DNA from: Phialocephala subalpina
Taxonomy: Eukaryota; Ascomycota; Leotiomycetes; Helotiales; Mollisiaceae
NCBI GenBank assembly: GCA_900073065.1
Contig: FJOG01000006.1
Span: 912,881-976,880, forward strand
DNA length: 64,000 nucleotides
Direction of reading: 5' to 3'
Part shown: positions 1 to 11,404 of the stretch, one piece after another
Layout of the letters: each line of letters opens with the position of its first letter
Numbering within the stretch: the stretch's first letter is position 1
Notes under the pieces: model-generated
What the model was told of the DNA's origin: nothing
The model's input: the letters and a program-made list of their open reading frames with translations, nothing else
Databases searched by the model: none
Translations under genes and position numbers: made by a program

Positions 1-621
1 CCCGAAGATGAAGCCTCCGATCCCCCAAAAGCTAGACTGAGAGGGCACATGGCAAGGGCAAATCCCCAAACAAAAGCTCTCATCGAAGCCGCGACGGCGG
101 CTGGCTCAAACACACTCCAAGAGGATGTCATGATCCTCTTCAACGGACCTGTTCACCACTACATTACGCCAAAATTCTACGTTCAGACCAAACCTTCGAC
201 TGGAAAGGTTGTCCCTACTTGGAACTACAGCGCAGTACAAGTCTACGGCACCGCGACAATATATTTCGATACCAAAGCTCCGGAAACGGATGCCTACATC
301 ACCAAAGCCATCGCCGATCTATCTCAACAGAGCGAGGAAGAAATATTTGGTTACAATGGCCAAAACGGAGCAGCGAAAGCTTGGAATGTCGACGAAGCAC
401 CAGAGTCTTATGTGAGCTTGCTTAAGAAAGCAATCATTGGGATTGAGATCGAGATCAAGAGCATTGCGGGAAAGTTTAAGATGAGTCAGGAATCGGCGGC
501 GGGCGACAGACAGGGTGTCATTGATGGATTCGAGAAGCTGGGAAGTGAAATAGGGAATGAGATCGCGAGGACTGTGAAGGAGAGAGGGGAGCTGAAGGAT
601 ATGCAGACGCAGAAAGTGTGA
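1..621 (+). CDS. PaiB-like FMN-binding split-barrel protein, 5' truncated by the window
   Basis: The reading frame is open from base 1, so the true start lies outside the window and the ATG at 49 is internal. The visible 206 residues match the C-terminal half of PaiB family proteins: the segment RLRGHMARANPQ, then ILFNGPVHHYITPKFY, then VPTWNYSAVQVYG, and a C-terminal helix-rich part. The family has an FMN-binding split beta-barrel fold. In bacteria PaiB acts as a negative regulator of protease genes. In fungi these proteins are uncharacterised and may be flavin-dependent reductases. The last exon ends at TGA 619-621. It lies next to the aromatic catabolism genes, but membership in that group is unproven. 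Confidence 0.8.
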   Translation, partial: PEDEASDPPKARLRGHMARANPQTKALIEAATAAGSNTLQEDVMILFNGPVHHYITPKFYVQTKPSTGKVVPTWNYSAVQVYGTATIYFDTKAPETDAYITKAIADLSQQSEEEIFGYNGQNGAAKAWNVDEAPESYVSLLKKAIIGIEIEIKSIAGKFKMSQESAAGDRQGVIDGFEKLGSEIGNEIARTVKERGELKDMQTQKV

Positions 622-1144
622 CTGATGCAATTACGGAGTTCAATACGGAATTTAGATGTCAGCTGTTCAAATTCTGGTCGATGGAGGTACTCAAGTGAGG
701 AAGCGACTTGCAATACTACGTCGATGACCAATTCTTGTTATCGCCTGTCAGTCTCACTTTCATGTTAAACACTTTGCCGCCAGCAAGCATTTTCGGCTCC
801 AGATTCATCAATCGGAACGACTTTTATACGGCACAGTTGCTGCTGAACCGCACAGTTGTCGAAGTCGCGGTCCCGACAAATTGGTTCTCTTTTGCCGGTG
901 CTGAACCCAATTGGGCCTCGATGCGACACCCCACTAGAGTAGTGTGCACATGCATACGCGTATCTCATTGACATAAGCTCGAATGGACATCGAACTCTAA
1001 AATGTAAGACAGTCTTTAACCATCTAATTCGATATTATGATGACATATAATATTGCTTTGTATCCCGAGTCATTTTATTGTTCTTGTTGAAATTGTTGCT
1101 GTTTTTACAAACATATTGTCCAAAACGGCGAGGTAATGCTTAAA
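622..1144. other. intergenic
   Basis: This 523-base stretch lies between the PaiB-like gene and the monooxygenase. I see no supported gene. It must hold the terminator of the first gene and the promoter of the second. The 120 bases before 1145 are AT-rich. Confidence 0.5.
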
Positions 1145-2935
1145 ATGTCCCAGAATGGCTCCTCACCCAATATCAAACTTCACGTCCTCATCGTAGGAGC
1201 CGGTATCGCTGGTCTGTCAGCAGCCAGAGCCCTACGACTATGTGGTCATTCAGTCGAAGTACCTCTTTTCCTTCCCCTCCATCCAATCACATCCCGAAAA
1301 TCTAACCCATAACATAGATATTCGAACGCTCAAAATTCAGCAACGAAGTCGGAGCCGCCGTAACCATCTCACCCAATGGAACAAGAGTCCTCCAAGCCCT
1401 AGGCTTCAACTTCACGAAAGTAGGAGGAGTAGATATCCGCTTTCTCCGAACAGGAAACGCGCGCACTATGGACATAACGGCTGATATTGATACTGGCTGT
1501 GCAGAAGAAATATATGGGGCACCACATCAAGCTATGCATCGCCAGGATTTGCATTCTGAACTTTTGCGTCTCGCAACCTTGGAACCCGATTCTGATTCAG
1601 CGGATTTAGGACAATTGAAGGGACTTCATATGGGTGTCAAGATCACAAAAATCGATATTCAAAACTCTATCCTTGAACTCGATGATGGTCGTTATTTCCA
1701 AGGGGATGTAGTAATAGGAGCAGATGGCTTACATTCCGATATCCGCGCCGCAGCATTAGGGAGGAGACAAGAACCAATTGATACCGAATGGCAGATTTAT
1801 AGATTCTTGTTACCGAGGGAGAAAGTGATGGATGATGAAATTATTAGTGGACTCAAGGTTGGGAATTCGAGGTTGATGTTTAATTGTCCGGATCGGAATG
1901 GGGTGGTTAATTCGAGGTTTGTGTGGTATGAGTGTAGGAAGTAAGTTCTCATTTTTTCTTTTTCGAAGTCTGGGAATGGGATGGAAAGGGGTGAGGGGGA
2001 ATGGATAGGGATGAGAGGCTGATGTGATGGGGCGGCAGTGGTGATGTTCATAATTTTGGGGTGTATTATCGGGGTAGTGAAGATGAGACGAGGGTTGAAG
2101 GTTTGTTTTATCTCATCCTATTCTCTCAAATATTTACGCTGAGCAGCCACATATTGACGAAAATGATAGATTTTGGGAACTTGGCAGATAAGGATACAGT
2201 TCTTCGTCTTTTTAGATGCTTCGATCCGAAACTTCAGCATATTATCAAGTACTTCGCCCCCGTTCCCCAGCCCCATTTTCATCATATCTAGTCGGAGCCT
2301 AACGGCCCCTCCAGACAAGCAAACGACATCCTTTACTGGCGCGTCTATGAGCGTGAACCGCTTCCTAATTTCGTTCATCACCACACGATTCTAGTGGGAG
2401 ATGCGGGACATGCTATGACGCCCTTTACTGCTGCGGGTGCGACGCAAGCTTTGGAAGATGCTGGTGCTTTACTGGGTCTGTTCAAGGATCTGAAAGATGG
2501 TGAGGGAGAGGTGGGGAGGAGGTTAGGTTTGTATGATAGGGTGAGAAATGCGAGGGGGACGAGAATCCAGCGAGTAACTATTGTGAATTTTTGATGTTCA
2601 GGTGCTGACTTTTTGTAGGACGGGAAGTACGACTCCGTTCAAGGATGGGAGGAGGAATCCTCTAGCAGATGAAAATGTGAGTCTCCTAGGTTTCTTTTGG
2701 GATTGAGTTGGTGAGGGGGAGGAGATGATTGACGTGCACGTAGTTGAGGATTGAATTGCTTGACGAGGATTTACCGAGTGAGTTGAGGGGATTGGGACCA
2801 CAGAATCCTAAGAGATTGGCATTTGATTTTAAGTGAGTATTTTTGTTTTGGATTGAAGTGGATCTGAGGTACTGATTGTGGTGCAGATACGATGTTTTCA
2901 GGAAGTGTAGGGAGGTGTTGGCTGAAGGTACTTGA
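1145..2935 (+). CDS. FAD-dependent aromatic monooxygenase (salicylate hydroxylase-like), possible frameshift
   Basis: Exons I infer: 1145-1258, 1318-1940, 2039-2100, 2170-2248, 2315-2573, then about 2619-2676, 2744-2832 and 2887-2935. The N-terminus has the Rossmann FAD motif VLIVGAGIAGLSAARAL, ending in an acidic strand (EIFERS). GADGLHSDIR is the middle NAD(P)H/FAD motif. LVGDAGHAMTPFTAAGATQALEDA holds the GD motif that binds FAD ribitol. These three motifs define the UbiH/p-hydroxybenzoate hydroxylase family, which hydroxylates aromatic rings with NAD(P)H and O2. Splice phases agree up to 2573. The next natural intron (2574-2618, 45 bp) puts the conserved tail TPFKDGRRNPLADEN one frame off and gives an early stop at about 2669. 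The tail itself splices cleanly to 2935. Either one base is wrong or the gene is damaged. The substrate is unknown. Confidence 0.8.
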
Positions 2936-3255
2936 GGAGAAGTAGGTGAAAGCACAAGGAGATCTGAGCTGCGTATATTTGAAACCAGAAGTGGAATTTC
3001 AGGAACTCTGGTTTTGGGTTTTCACATGGATGCGAAATAGGTATGATTATGAAGTGTTCGGATAGTTGCAATTTGATGACGCTTCTTGAGAGAATCTACA
3101 TTAAGAAGTAGAACAGGTATGAGACATAAGGGTATATTCAAAGCGATCCAGGAATCCAAACTGCTTCCCTTCTTTTCCAATCATCAACCACCTCAGCCAG
3201 CGCTTAAAACAACAGGGAACCGTCATCTAACAACAAGCAAGCAAAGAAAACTCCT

Positions 3256-5008
3256 CTATCTCTTGAAATACCTCTTCTCAAAGTATCTCATCGGGATATA
3301 GCTGACAGCCGCAAAACAAAATGCCAATTCAAACCCAACATCCCCACCGAACTCAGTTCCGCAAAGCTTGCCAATTGGGCCAACGAACCCTATCGAGAAA
3401 TTAGTACGATTTTCACTAGATGAACGCAAATTTCGACTTACAAACTTGCGCCATGCCGAGAACAGCGCCCATGATACCGAAACAGAAGGCCACCACAGCT
3501 GCAATTCCTGGTGGAAGAGCCTTGGCGTCCATGTAGATCTTTGGGTCGTAACCAGCAAAGCCGCGCTTATACAAGAAGTGCTCAGAAAGAGAGATACCCT
3601 CATAAATAGCAAGCCAATAAGCAATCAACAACATGAAGTTCTCCAACACTGAAGCGAAGTGTCCGTAACCTGGAATGGCGATCGCGCAGTAGACAAGAGT
3701 GCCGACGAAGGTCCAGACGAAGCGAGGAACGCGTTGAGAGACCTTGGCGAGGAGCTGTAGCGAGAGCGAGACAGAGTAGATATTTGGGCAGTTATTGGCG
3801 ATAATGGACAGCGCCAAAACAACCAAGCAGAATTGGCCGAACTTGCCCAAAGGAGGAACCATGACTGCAGCCAAAAGACCTCCGATTCCAGAAGAGCCGT
3901 AACCGTCCATGTATACGTTGTTGCCATCGTTGGCAGCCATAGCAGACGCAACAGCAGCACCAAGCATCTCAGTGAAGAGAAGAGGGAAAGAAAGACCAGC
4001 GAATGTCCAGAGGAAGATAGACTTTCGGGAGCGGTCGACTGGTTGGTAGACGGTGTAATCTGCAGCGTAGGAGGTCCAGCCGGTAGCGAAACCGAAGACT
4101 GATGCAGCGAAGGAAAGGGCAGATCCAGCTTCGGAGATTCCGACGCCCATGGGGATGTTGATGAAATCTCCTGATTTGGCGAATTCGCCGAGGACGATGA
4201 GGAAGATGATGAAGCAGGGGATCCAGGAGTAGCGCTCGTAAGTGTGGACGATCTTATAGCCGAAGAGAGTGATCAAGAAAGTTGCTGCGGCGATAACGAT
4301 GATCCCTGCCCAGCCTGGCATGTTGCCGTTCACTGCGTTGAAGAGTTGGGCTCCGACGATGACGTTGACTGCAGACCATCCAACGCAGGCGAGAATGTTG
4401 AAAACAGCTATGATTTTTACACCATAGTACTAGAGCATGCTCGTCAGAATCGGATTTTTGAGGGGGATTGAAAGACTTACTCCAAAGAAGAATCGGGACA
4501 AAACCATCTGTCTCAAACCGAAGCGTGGACCAAAAGTGCTGAAGAAGCAGACTGGTAATATGCCCAACAGGTTCACAAACAAAATGATCAGGATGGTGTC
4601 AATGAATCCAAGGTAGAAGACTGGGTATGCGAGGGCGCCTGTTCGAAGCAATTAGTAACAACTCAAGCAATAATAGAGATTCTGAAATTATAAGGTTCTT
4701 GCTGGACCGGACTTTCACATACCAATCGCAAAACTTGACACAACCATGTTAGCAGAGAGCCACATAGTTCCAACTTGGGAGATGTGGGAGTCCTCGCGCT
4801 CATCGCTAGGCACTCTCTCGATACCTCTTTGCTCGACACCAAACTTTCCTGCAAGTCTCTGCGTCTTCGCATACCAACTGTCTCCTACAACAAATGTCTC
4901 CGCGTGAACGGCTCCGCCATCATCAGGGATATATTCTCCACTGTCAACTCCAGATCCCTTCTCATTGATGTTGGCCTCGACATCCTTGTCGCTCGTGAAT
5001 GGTCCCAT
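3256..5008 (-). CDS. NCS1 family purine/cytosine permease (FCY2-like)
   Basis: Exons on the minus strand: 5008-4723, 4638-4481, 4429-3442 and 3389-3256, giving 521 residues with consistent phases. The protein has a charged cytosolic N-terminus of about 75 residues and then about 12 hydrophobic helices. Family signatures are WLSANMVVSSFAIG (helix 1), YYGVKIIAVFNILACVGWS, SYAADYTVYQP, and the ending FVGPIGKLCGTEFGGDVGFE followed by YIPMRYFEKRYF. These match fungal Fcy-type nucleobase:proton symporters of the plasma membrane. NCS1 members also carry allantoin, uridine or related heterocycles, so the substrate cannot be fixed here. It lies tail to tail with the FAD monooxygenase and might serve uptake for the neighbouring catabolic genes. 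Confidence 0.9.
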
Positions 5009-7540
5009 TGTGGCGGTTGTCGACTTGCTCGAAGGTCGTCCAAAAAATGTGTTTGGGAGGGCTCGAAGCAGAAGTCGAAGAGAAGCTCAAATGGGTGAGG
5101 CTTCTTTATCGCAAAGGTGCTGAGGCTGGTCTGAGATTGTCTGATTTGAGATTGTCACTTGATGGAAGAGATCCAGATATATATGAATTTGCAACGGATC
5201 TCAAGTGCCACTTGAGCAGGGATCATTGCAAGGGTAGCTCTCAAGAGAGGTTCGCGACAGGTCCGGACGCTGCCGATGTTAATGGAGGGTGGAGTGAACC
5301 GCCCACTCGGTTCGGACTGGGTTGGTATCAAAGGCCCAGGGCTTGACTTTGGGTTTTAGTCACTGATAAGGAAAGCAAACATCGTTTGGACTGGCTGAAG
5401 TGAAGCATGAGCTAGGAAATATCGAGGATTCAGGCCGCTCCAGATGCGGGCACCACTTTAGTACTCGAAGCTAGAAGCAGATCAAATGGCCCTAGAACGT
5501 GTCGAAATGCTCTGCAATGGCAGTGCAATTTTCGATGAGGGGATGTCTTCTCCGGAGGTACAACCCCTCCAGCATGATCATTCCTCAGGTTGCTCGATGA
5601 CATGAGTCGTCCCGTTTTGTTGGAGGCTTGCACAGAGAGCTACAGAACAAGCAAGACACAACTTGACAAGCGAGACTGTGGCGTACGACAGCTCAAGCTA
5701 CAAGCCATACCGTTGATTACCCAATCAGGCAGGCTGGATTGTGACTTGTTTCAGTCTCTCCACGAAATTCGAACCAACAGCAATCTGCACGGAGCATCGA
5801 GGCCGTCGGCGGATATCGTGTCCAGCCAGTCGTCTTTCAGAGTCCGGTGTACGGCGCCCAGGTCTGCCAAGGCTCGAGGAGAAATAAGAAATTTCAAGAC
5901 CCGGATTTAGTCCGATGTTCTGCAGCCAACTGCTCGATGTAGAAAGGTATCCGCGATATGTGGAGGTATGCAGGTTCACGCGTTCGAGATGCCCTCCCTC
6001 GTGTGTACGGCGATGTTGTCCATGTGTTGCTGCAAATGCACGGAAGCCGTTTGGGAGAAGATTCTGTCGTGCGAAGTTACAAGCGTAAGGAACGTCCCTA
6101 GAATGCAACGAGGAGGTTGAAACCATGATGCTGCAATGTGGGATGAGACAGCAACTGGTGTGATTCTGAACAATGCACGAATAGAAACTTGGTGAAGAAT
6201 ATGATCAAGCGTAAATTTGGTTGATGGCGTTGTTTGATAAGAGTTGGTGATGACAAGAGCCAATGACAAGCTTAAAACTTAATTTTAACCGAGTGGTGCC
6301 AGTCCTGAAGAAGATAAGTGTCTTTGTTTTGCAAGACGCCTTCGCCTTCTCTCCATCTCCAACTCAAGCTCAGACGACACATACCTTCGACCAGCTGAGG
6401 CTGACTGCACGCACGCATCAATACCCTCGCTTCGCCATGATCAAGCTCATTGCCTGCCGTTCTTGGAGTTGCCAATTTCAATGGTTGCCGGCTGCTACTG
6501 CAGCCAGGATCATGGAGGGCGGCGGCAAGCTACAGTTCGCCCTGTCGCTTCAATTCACTGACTCTCCATCGGAGTCGCACGTCTCCCCCTCCATGACGAG
6601 AAGCTCTTGATCATCCCGCTCCGTTGATCCAACGAACTCAAATATCGTCTGCGAAATCTGCTGGGAACCAATGATACTCGATTTTAATATCCATGCTTTT
6701 CTATTTGCACCACAGCTGAGGTTGTGGCTGCCATTACTCGCTGGCGGCGGTGGACTCCGATAGGCGTCTTGCGGCTTCCTCCTTTCGACTTCCTCCTTTC
6801 GAGAACATTACCTAGTGCAGTAATTGTTCAGGCCAGACCTTCTTCCGAACCCTGCCAACGATCTCCCGCAGCCTTCTTCCTCGATATCTGGACATCGACG
6901 ACACGTCGTAAACCTGCATCTGGATCTGCGTTGTCCAGTCTGGTAGAGGAACTCGCTTTTGAGGTTAACCCCGCGCTTTCACTTCTGGAAGCCCCTGAAT
7001 AAGGGGCGCCAGAAGACGTCATTGTATTTTCGTCCAGTCTCGAGTGACAGCCGTTCGAGTGGAACCTACCTGAACTGTAAGGTCCCATGACAAGCAGTGT
7101 ATGTCGATGCGACTCGATCTCATCACATCCGACATCGATATGCAGAATTATGTCGATTGCCGTTCAAACAGTCCTGAAACCCGGGTCGGAAATGGCAAGT
7201 ACTGGAGCTATTGTTCCTTCAAACGTTGCATTCAGCCTTCACCGCCAAACTGTTGTGGACTCGGAGGCTCTGAATTCTGTGTAATGACTGCTTAGATGCA
7301 TCGAACCCTAATGCTATGCGCATACGGGGTACCTTCTCGCCACAAATATATCAACAGATCCCCTATTTATTATAGTGACTTTCGTCGATTTCTGGCTCTC
7401 GAAGAGCCAGAGTCCAAAACGCGCAGGAACATTGAATACACCTTTCATTTCCTGGCTAGTAGCTCACAACGCCATTTATTCCTCCAACAACTCCAACAGT
7501 AGCTTTTCCAAGTTTCGAATGCTATTGTTCCAGTCTTTGA
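5009..7540. other. long intergenic region, no supported gene
   Basis: These 2.5 kb carry only short open frames with no recognisable domain, no consistent splice chain and compositions typical of shadow frames. A 14-base unit (cttcctcctttcga) occurs twice in tandem at about 6774-6801. The region separates the permease promoter from the 3' end of the dioxygenase gene. Confidence 0.5.
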
Positions 7541-9271
7541 CTACGCTTTGTGTCCACCAATTCCATCCGTACCATTCGTACCGTTGACGTGGACAAGGCC
7601 CTCTTGCCATGCTAGTGGCTTCTCTGCCGCCTTAATTGGACCCACCTCTCCATTCTCCCTTCTGAGTTCCTTCCAAGCATCGATTTCTTTCTGATCAACA
7701 AAATTGCCGTGGAGGCCCAAGCGGAGCTTGAGTGGAAGATGGATGGCGGCAAGCGGTCCCTTCGCAAGGTTCAATGCATCAAAGATCAAGATGTCGTTAC
7801 GCAGCTCGTCTAGGTGGTTCAAGAGCGCGATCAAGTATCCGTCGCCTTCAATGTCTGTATCCTTGGGAACGAAGATTGGTTCTTGGAATGTCGTCGTGGG
7901 TCCAGCCCAGTAGACATCCTGGACCTTCTCATCCCATGTAAAGTGACCCATGGCGTTGAACAGTCCACCAGCAGGAGAACCGCATTTTTGGAAATCGTAC
8001 GGCTTGCTCGGATCGATTTGAACTTGCCAGAAGTGGTTATACTTCTTCGTTACTAGTCGATCGTCTATGCGAGAGAATTCGCCATTGATGTCGAAAATCT
8101 CAGCTGGTGTTACTCGAGTGTCGGTCTTCGCTTTCGGGTCGAAAATCCAGCGGAAAGTCTTGGATACCAGCTTGTTGCGTTTCTGAAGAGTTTCGGGTGG
8201 CGCATCTTCGGGTGGGAAGAAGAAGAAGACATTGTCGTCCGCAATGGTCAAGTCGAACACAATATACCCATCTTCATTCTCGTAGCATCCAGCTACATGC
8301 CCATGGAAACCTTAGAACTGTCAGTCTTTCGTCTCTTCCACAATTCTTGACAACTCACCATTATCAGCCCTCAACCAAACAATGTCTTCTGGCTTGCCAC
8401 CCCTTCGAGGCACAATCCCATAAAGCTGATCCTCCTTGGGATCCCAAGCGAAATGGTTTCCTCCCTTCTTCATGCGCTCAAGACTCGCCTTCAACGGCGT
8501 CATCGGCAAAACCAAATAATTCTCACTCAACCCACAATCATGAATCATCCCACAAAACGGCGCTTTATACCAACACTCCTCCGTCTTCTTCCCATGCTTA
8601 TCAATCGTATAAACCACAATATCACAGGACGCATCATGACCATCTCCTCCCGCCTCATACCCGAAACAAACCATCTCTCCTGTCTTCGGATCGAATTTTG
8701 GATGAGCTGTGAATGTCGGACTTTGCACTTGACCTTCGAAATCATATCTTCCGATCGTCTCCAACGTCACAGGATCCATAGCAAAAGGCGGTCCATCTTC
8801 TTTCGTCGCCAACAACATCCCTCTCCAAAACACAATATTCGTATTCGACACCGTCCTAATAATACCCTTCACCATCTCACTATCCGTATACATGTTCCTA
8901 TACTTCCCAAAAAGCGCCTTCCTCTCTCTCGTCTCGGCTCCAAACCTGTCCGTGTGCACATATCTCTGTTTAAAATCCACATGGCCGTTCTCAAACCTAA
9001 ATGCAGAAACGTTGCCGTCCCCGGAGAAATGGATGTCTTCTTCAAATAAGGGCGGGTAGCGGTGGTCGGGTTGGATGCGGTAGAATGTGCCGTTTATGTC
9101 GGCGGGGATGGTGCCCGAGACTTCGAGGTCGAAGATGTCGCCTTCTAGTTTTGACGGTTTGTTGAAGCCTTGAAAGAAGCCTGTTCCTGGGTATTTGATT
9201 TGCGAACTCGACTTCTTGCCGTTCACGTAGTTCGGCTCCTCGACGGGAAGAAAGGAGAAAAGATGCGCCAT
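7541..9271 (-). CDS. carotenoid/stilbene cleavage dioxygenase (lignostilbene dioxygenase-like)
   Basis: Exons: 9271-8359 and 8310-7541, giving 560 residues, a normal length for the carotenoid oxygenase (RPE65) family. The four iron-ligand histidines are visible in their usual contexts: TAHPKFDP (about H190), [10 protein letters not shown] (H244), NGFHGHVAG (H307) and LGLHGNF (about H505). The N-terminus has [20 protein letters not shown] and [22 protein letters not shown] near residue 123 places a lysine about where stilbene-cleaving members use one to bind a phenol; that is family knowledge and needs alignment. These enzymes split a C=C bond with O2 into two aldehydes. No signal peptide is seen, so it is probably cytosolic. 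It is divergent from an alcohol dehydrogenase and shares a start-proximal motif with it. Whether it cleaves a stilbene or an apocarotenoid is not settled. Confidence 0.9.
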
Positions 9272-9276
9272 GTCTT

Positions 9277-9286
9277 CACGTGATCA
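9277..9286 (-). promoter_or_regulatory. TGATCACGTG element 5 bases before the dioxygenase ATG
   Basis: On the minus strand the sequence reads TGATCACGTGAAGAC then ATG. It contains the E-box CACGTG, bound in fungi by bHLH factors (Cbf1/SREBP types) and some bZIP factors. The same word, also followed by (G)AAG, precedes the divergent alcohol dehydrogenase. Confidence 0.5.
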
Positions 9287-9801
9287 ATGTCGACTTCCTG
9301 GATTTCTGATACAGCAGCGAGGGAATGCAGTTCTTGGCCATCTCTACACAAGATTCAAGCTCTTATGGAGGCTAACTGAGGTGTATAGTCCCGAAGTGGT
9401 GCTAGAAGACGGCCCACTACTGCTTTCCAATCTCGGGTTGATGATACCGAGTTCTCGGCACTCGCTGCGGTCCAATTGATCCGAGTATCTGGATTGATGC
9501 TTTAGGAAATAGGAAGCTTTAATCACCCAGCTAATCTTAGGGGAGATGTATAGTGCAGAGGGGTAAATTGTTACCCCCCGATCTCACATCTTCTTCCTTC
9601 CTAAACTTACTGACAGCCTTTCGATCGCTTTAAAGCACGCAAATCAGCAAGGTGCCTGAACCCAATCACCAACCTTCACACCTGTTTCCCTGTAAGTGGT
9701 CAATTAATCCAAAATTCAGCGCAGCACCTTCTAAATGGCTTCAGACTTCTCGTCTTCCATTCCTTGAGCCTCAAAAACACAATCATCAATATCATCAACA
9801 G

Positions 9802-9817
9802 CCACGTGATCACGTGG
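9802..9817. promoter_or_regulatory. perfect 16-bp palindrome with two overlapping-arm E-boxes
   Basis: The sequence CCACGTGATCACGTGG is its own reverse complement and holds two CACGTG boxes. It ends 11 bases before the alcohol dehydrogenase ATG at 9829, so it lies in the 5' leader or at the transcription start. One half matches the element beside the dioxygenase ATG. A dimeric or double-dimer regulator is the natural reading. Confidence 0.55.
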
Positions 9818-9828
9818 AAGTCACAACC

Positions 9829-11109
9829 ATGGCAACACTTCCAGAAACCAAGACCTTCGAAATACCCAAGACGTACAAAGCAGCCGTATATGGTACTTCA
9901 ATTACTCTTAATCTCACCTTTCATCCTTCGTTAACATCCAAACAGACAAACCAGGAGAAATCAGCATCAAGATCACTGAACTTCAAACCCCTGAGCCAGG
10001 ACCAGGAGAAGTGCTCGTTCGAATCACTGTAAGCCTTGCTCAGCCAAAAAGTAACAACGGAGTACTTACAAGATTCCACAGCATTCAGGAGTATGCCACA
10101 GCGACCTCTCCGTAATGCGCAACGGTTGGGCCGGCATCCCACCCACCCCCGTCGGACAAATCGGGGGCCACGAAGGCGTCGGAATTGTCCATAAAATCGG
10201 TCCCAACACCGAGTCGAGCTTAGTAAAGCTCGGTGATCGAGTAGGTATCAAATGGGCTGCTGCTGCTTGTTTTGATTGTGCGCCTTGTAAGGCGGGGTTT
10301 GATGGGCATTGTGTTACGAAGAAGTTTTCTGGGTATGTTTCTCTCCAATGATTTTGATGGGTGATGGGTGATGGTTTGTGGGTGAGTAGAATTTAATTGA
10401 GGAAAATAGGTATTACACACCCGGAACGTTCACGGAGTATACGCTTGCCCCTGCGAATTACGTGACGCCTATTCCTGATGGTCTTTCCTCGACGCTCGCA
10501 GCGCCCATGCTATGCGCGGGCTTGACATCTTACTCCGGCCTCCTTAAAGCCAACGCTCAAGCTGGCGATTTCGTCGTCGTCTCCGGCGCTGGAGGCGGCT
10601 TAGGCCATCTAGCAATCCAACTCGGCCGCGGCATGGGCTTCCGTATGATCGGAATCGACGATGCCTCCAAGAAATCACTCGTATTGGAATGTGGCGCCGA
10701 ACACTTCCTCAACATGCGAGATTTCACCGACCAGACTCTTGCTGAAGAAATTATGAAGTTGACGGATGGGCAAGGAGCGAAAGCCGTGATAGTTTGTGCA
10801 GGCAGTAATAGAGCGTATGCACAAGCCCTGCCGATGACGGGGTTTGGAGGAACGGTTGTTTGTGTGGGGATTCCGGAGGGGGAGCAGGTTGAGATTAAGG
10901 GTGCGAGTCCCGGGGCGCTGTTTCCGGCTCAAAAGAGAATTGTGGGGAGTAGTGTGGGAAGTCAGAAGGAGGCGATTGAGTGTTTGAGGTTGGCGGAGAA
11001 AGGGTTGGTGAAGACGGTTGTTAAGACGGAGAGGATGGAGGGGTTGCAGAGGGTGTTTGAGGAGATGAGTAGAGGGGCGGGGGTGGGGAGGGTAGTGCTT
11101 GAGTTATGA
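9829..11109 (+). CDS. zinc-dependent alcohol dehydrogenase (MDR family, ADH1-like)
   Basis: Exons: 9829-9892, 9946-10028, 10082-10332 and 10410-11109, giving 365 residues. Catalytic zinc ligands are visible as HSGVCHSDL (C54) and IGGHEGVG (H79, E80). The structural zinc lobe is present as ACFDCAPCKAGFDGHC (C112, C115, C118, C126). The cofactor motif VVSGAGGGLGHLAIQLG is followed by an acidic residue in RMIGIDDAS, which favours NAD+ over NADP+. These features fit tetrameric fungal or bacterial ADHs that interconvert primary alcohols and aldehydes. Divergence from an aldehyde-producing dioxygenase and the shared promoter motif suggest it handles the aldehyde product. No targeting peptide is evident, so it is probably cytosolic. 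Confidence 0.92.
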
Positions 11110-11404
11110 GAGTGTGCTTCGGAAGGGTGGGAGCACTTTGTGCCTTTTGTTAAGATGCAATCAACTATTCAACTCAGCTTTATGAAGAAGAGATATTCGA
11201 GCTGTCTTCGACGAATTTAACCCTATCTTCGAGGGCTTGGCGGCTCATCTGCAACCGAAATAAGCTTAGCCCACACTTTTCTATGATTCTGTTTTCGCAA
11301 ATCGTTCTTCCAATGCTGTACCTTGAAACGTGGTAATACTCCATGAACTTCTATCTGTGATGTCATTGAATAGTGACGTTAGAATCCGCAGTAGGAAAGG
11401 TTTG

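Larger units (their letters stand above)
9272..9828. promoter_or_regulatory. bidirectional promoter between dioxygenase and alcohol dehydrogenase
   Basis: These 557 bases separate two divergently transcribed genes and must contain both promoters. Both ends carry TGATCACGTG close to the start codons, listed separately. The middle is rich in C/T tracts and CAAT-like words. Co-regulation of the two enzymes is an inference from this arrangement. Confidence 0.6.

Noticed and set aside
3368..5346. Plus-strand frames across the permease
   Set aside because: Antisense shadows of a well-supported NCS1 permease with conserved splice sites.
5725..6126. 133-codon minus-strand frame in the long intergenic region
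   Set aside because: No domain, no splice partners and Arg/Ser-rich shadow composition.
8107..9049. Plus-strand open frames of about 200 codons
   Set aside because: They lie antisense to the dioxygenase exons, are His/Ser/Arg-rich shadow frames and have no domain.
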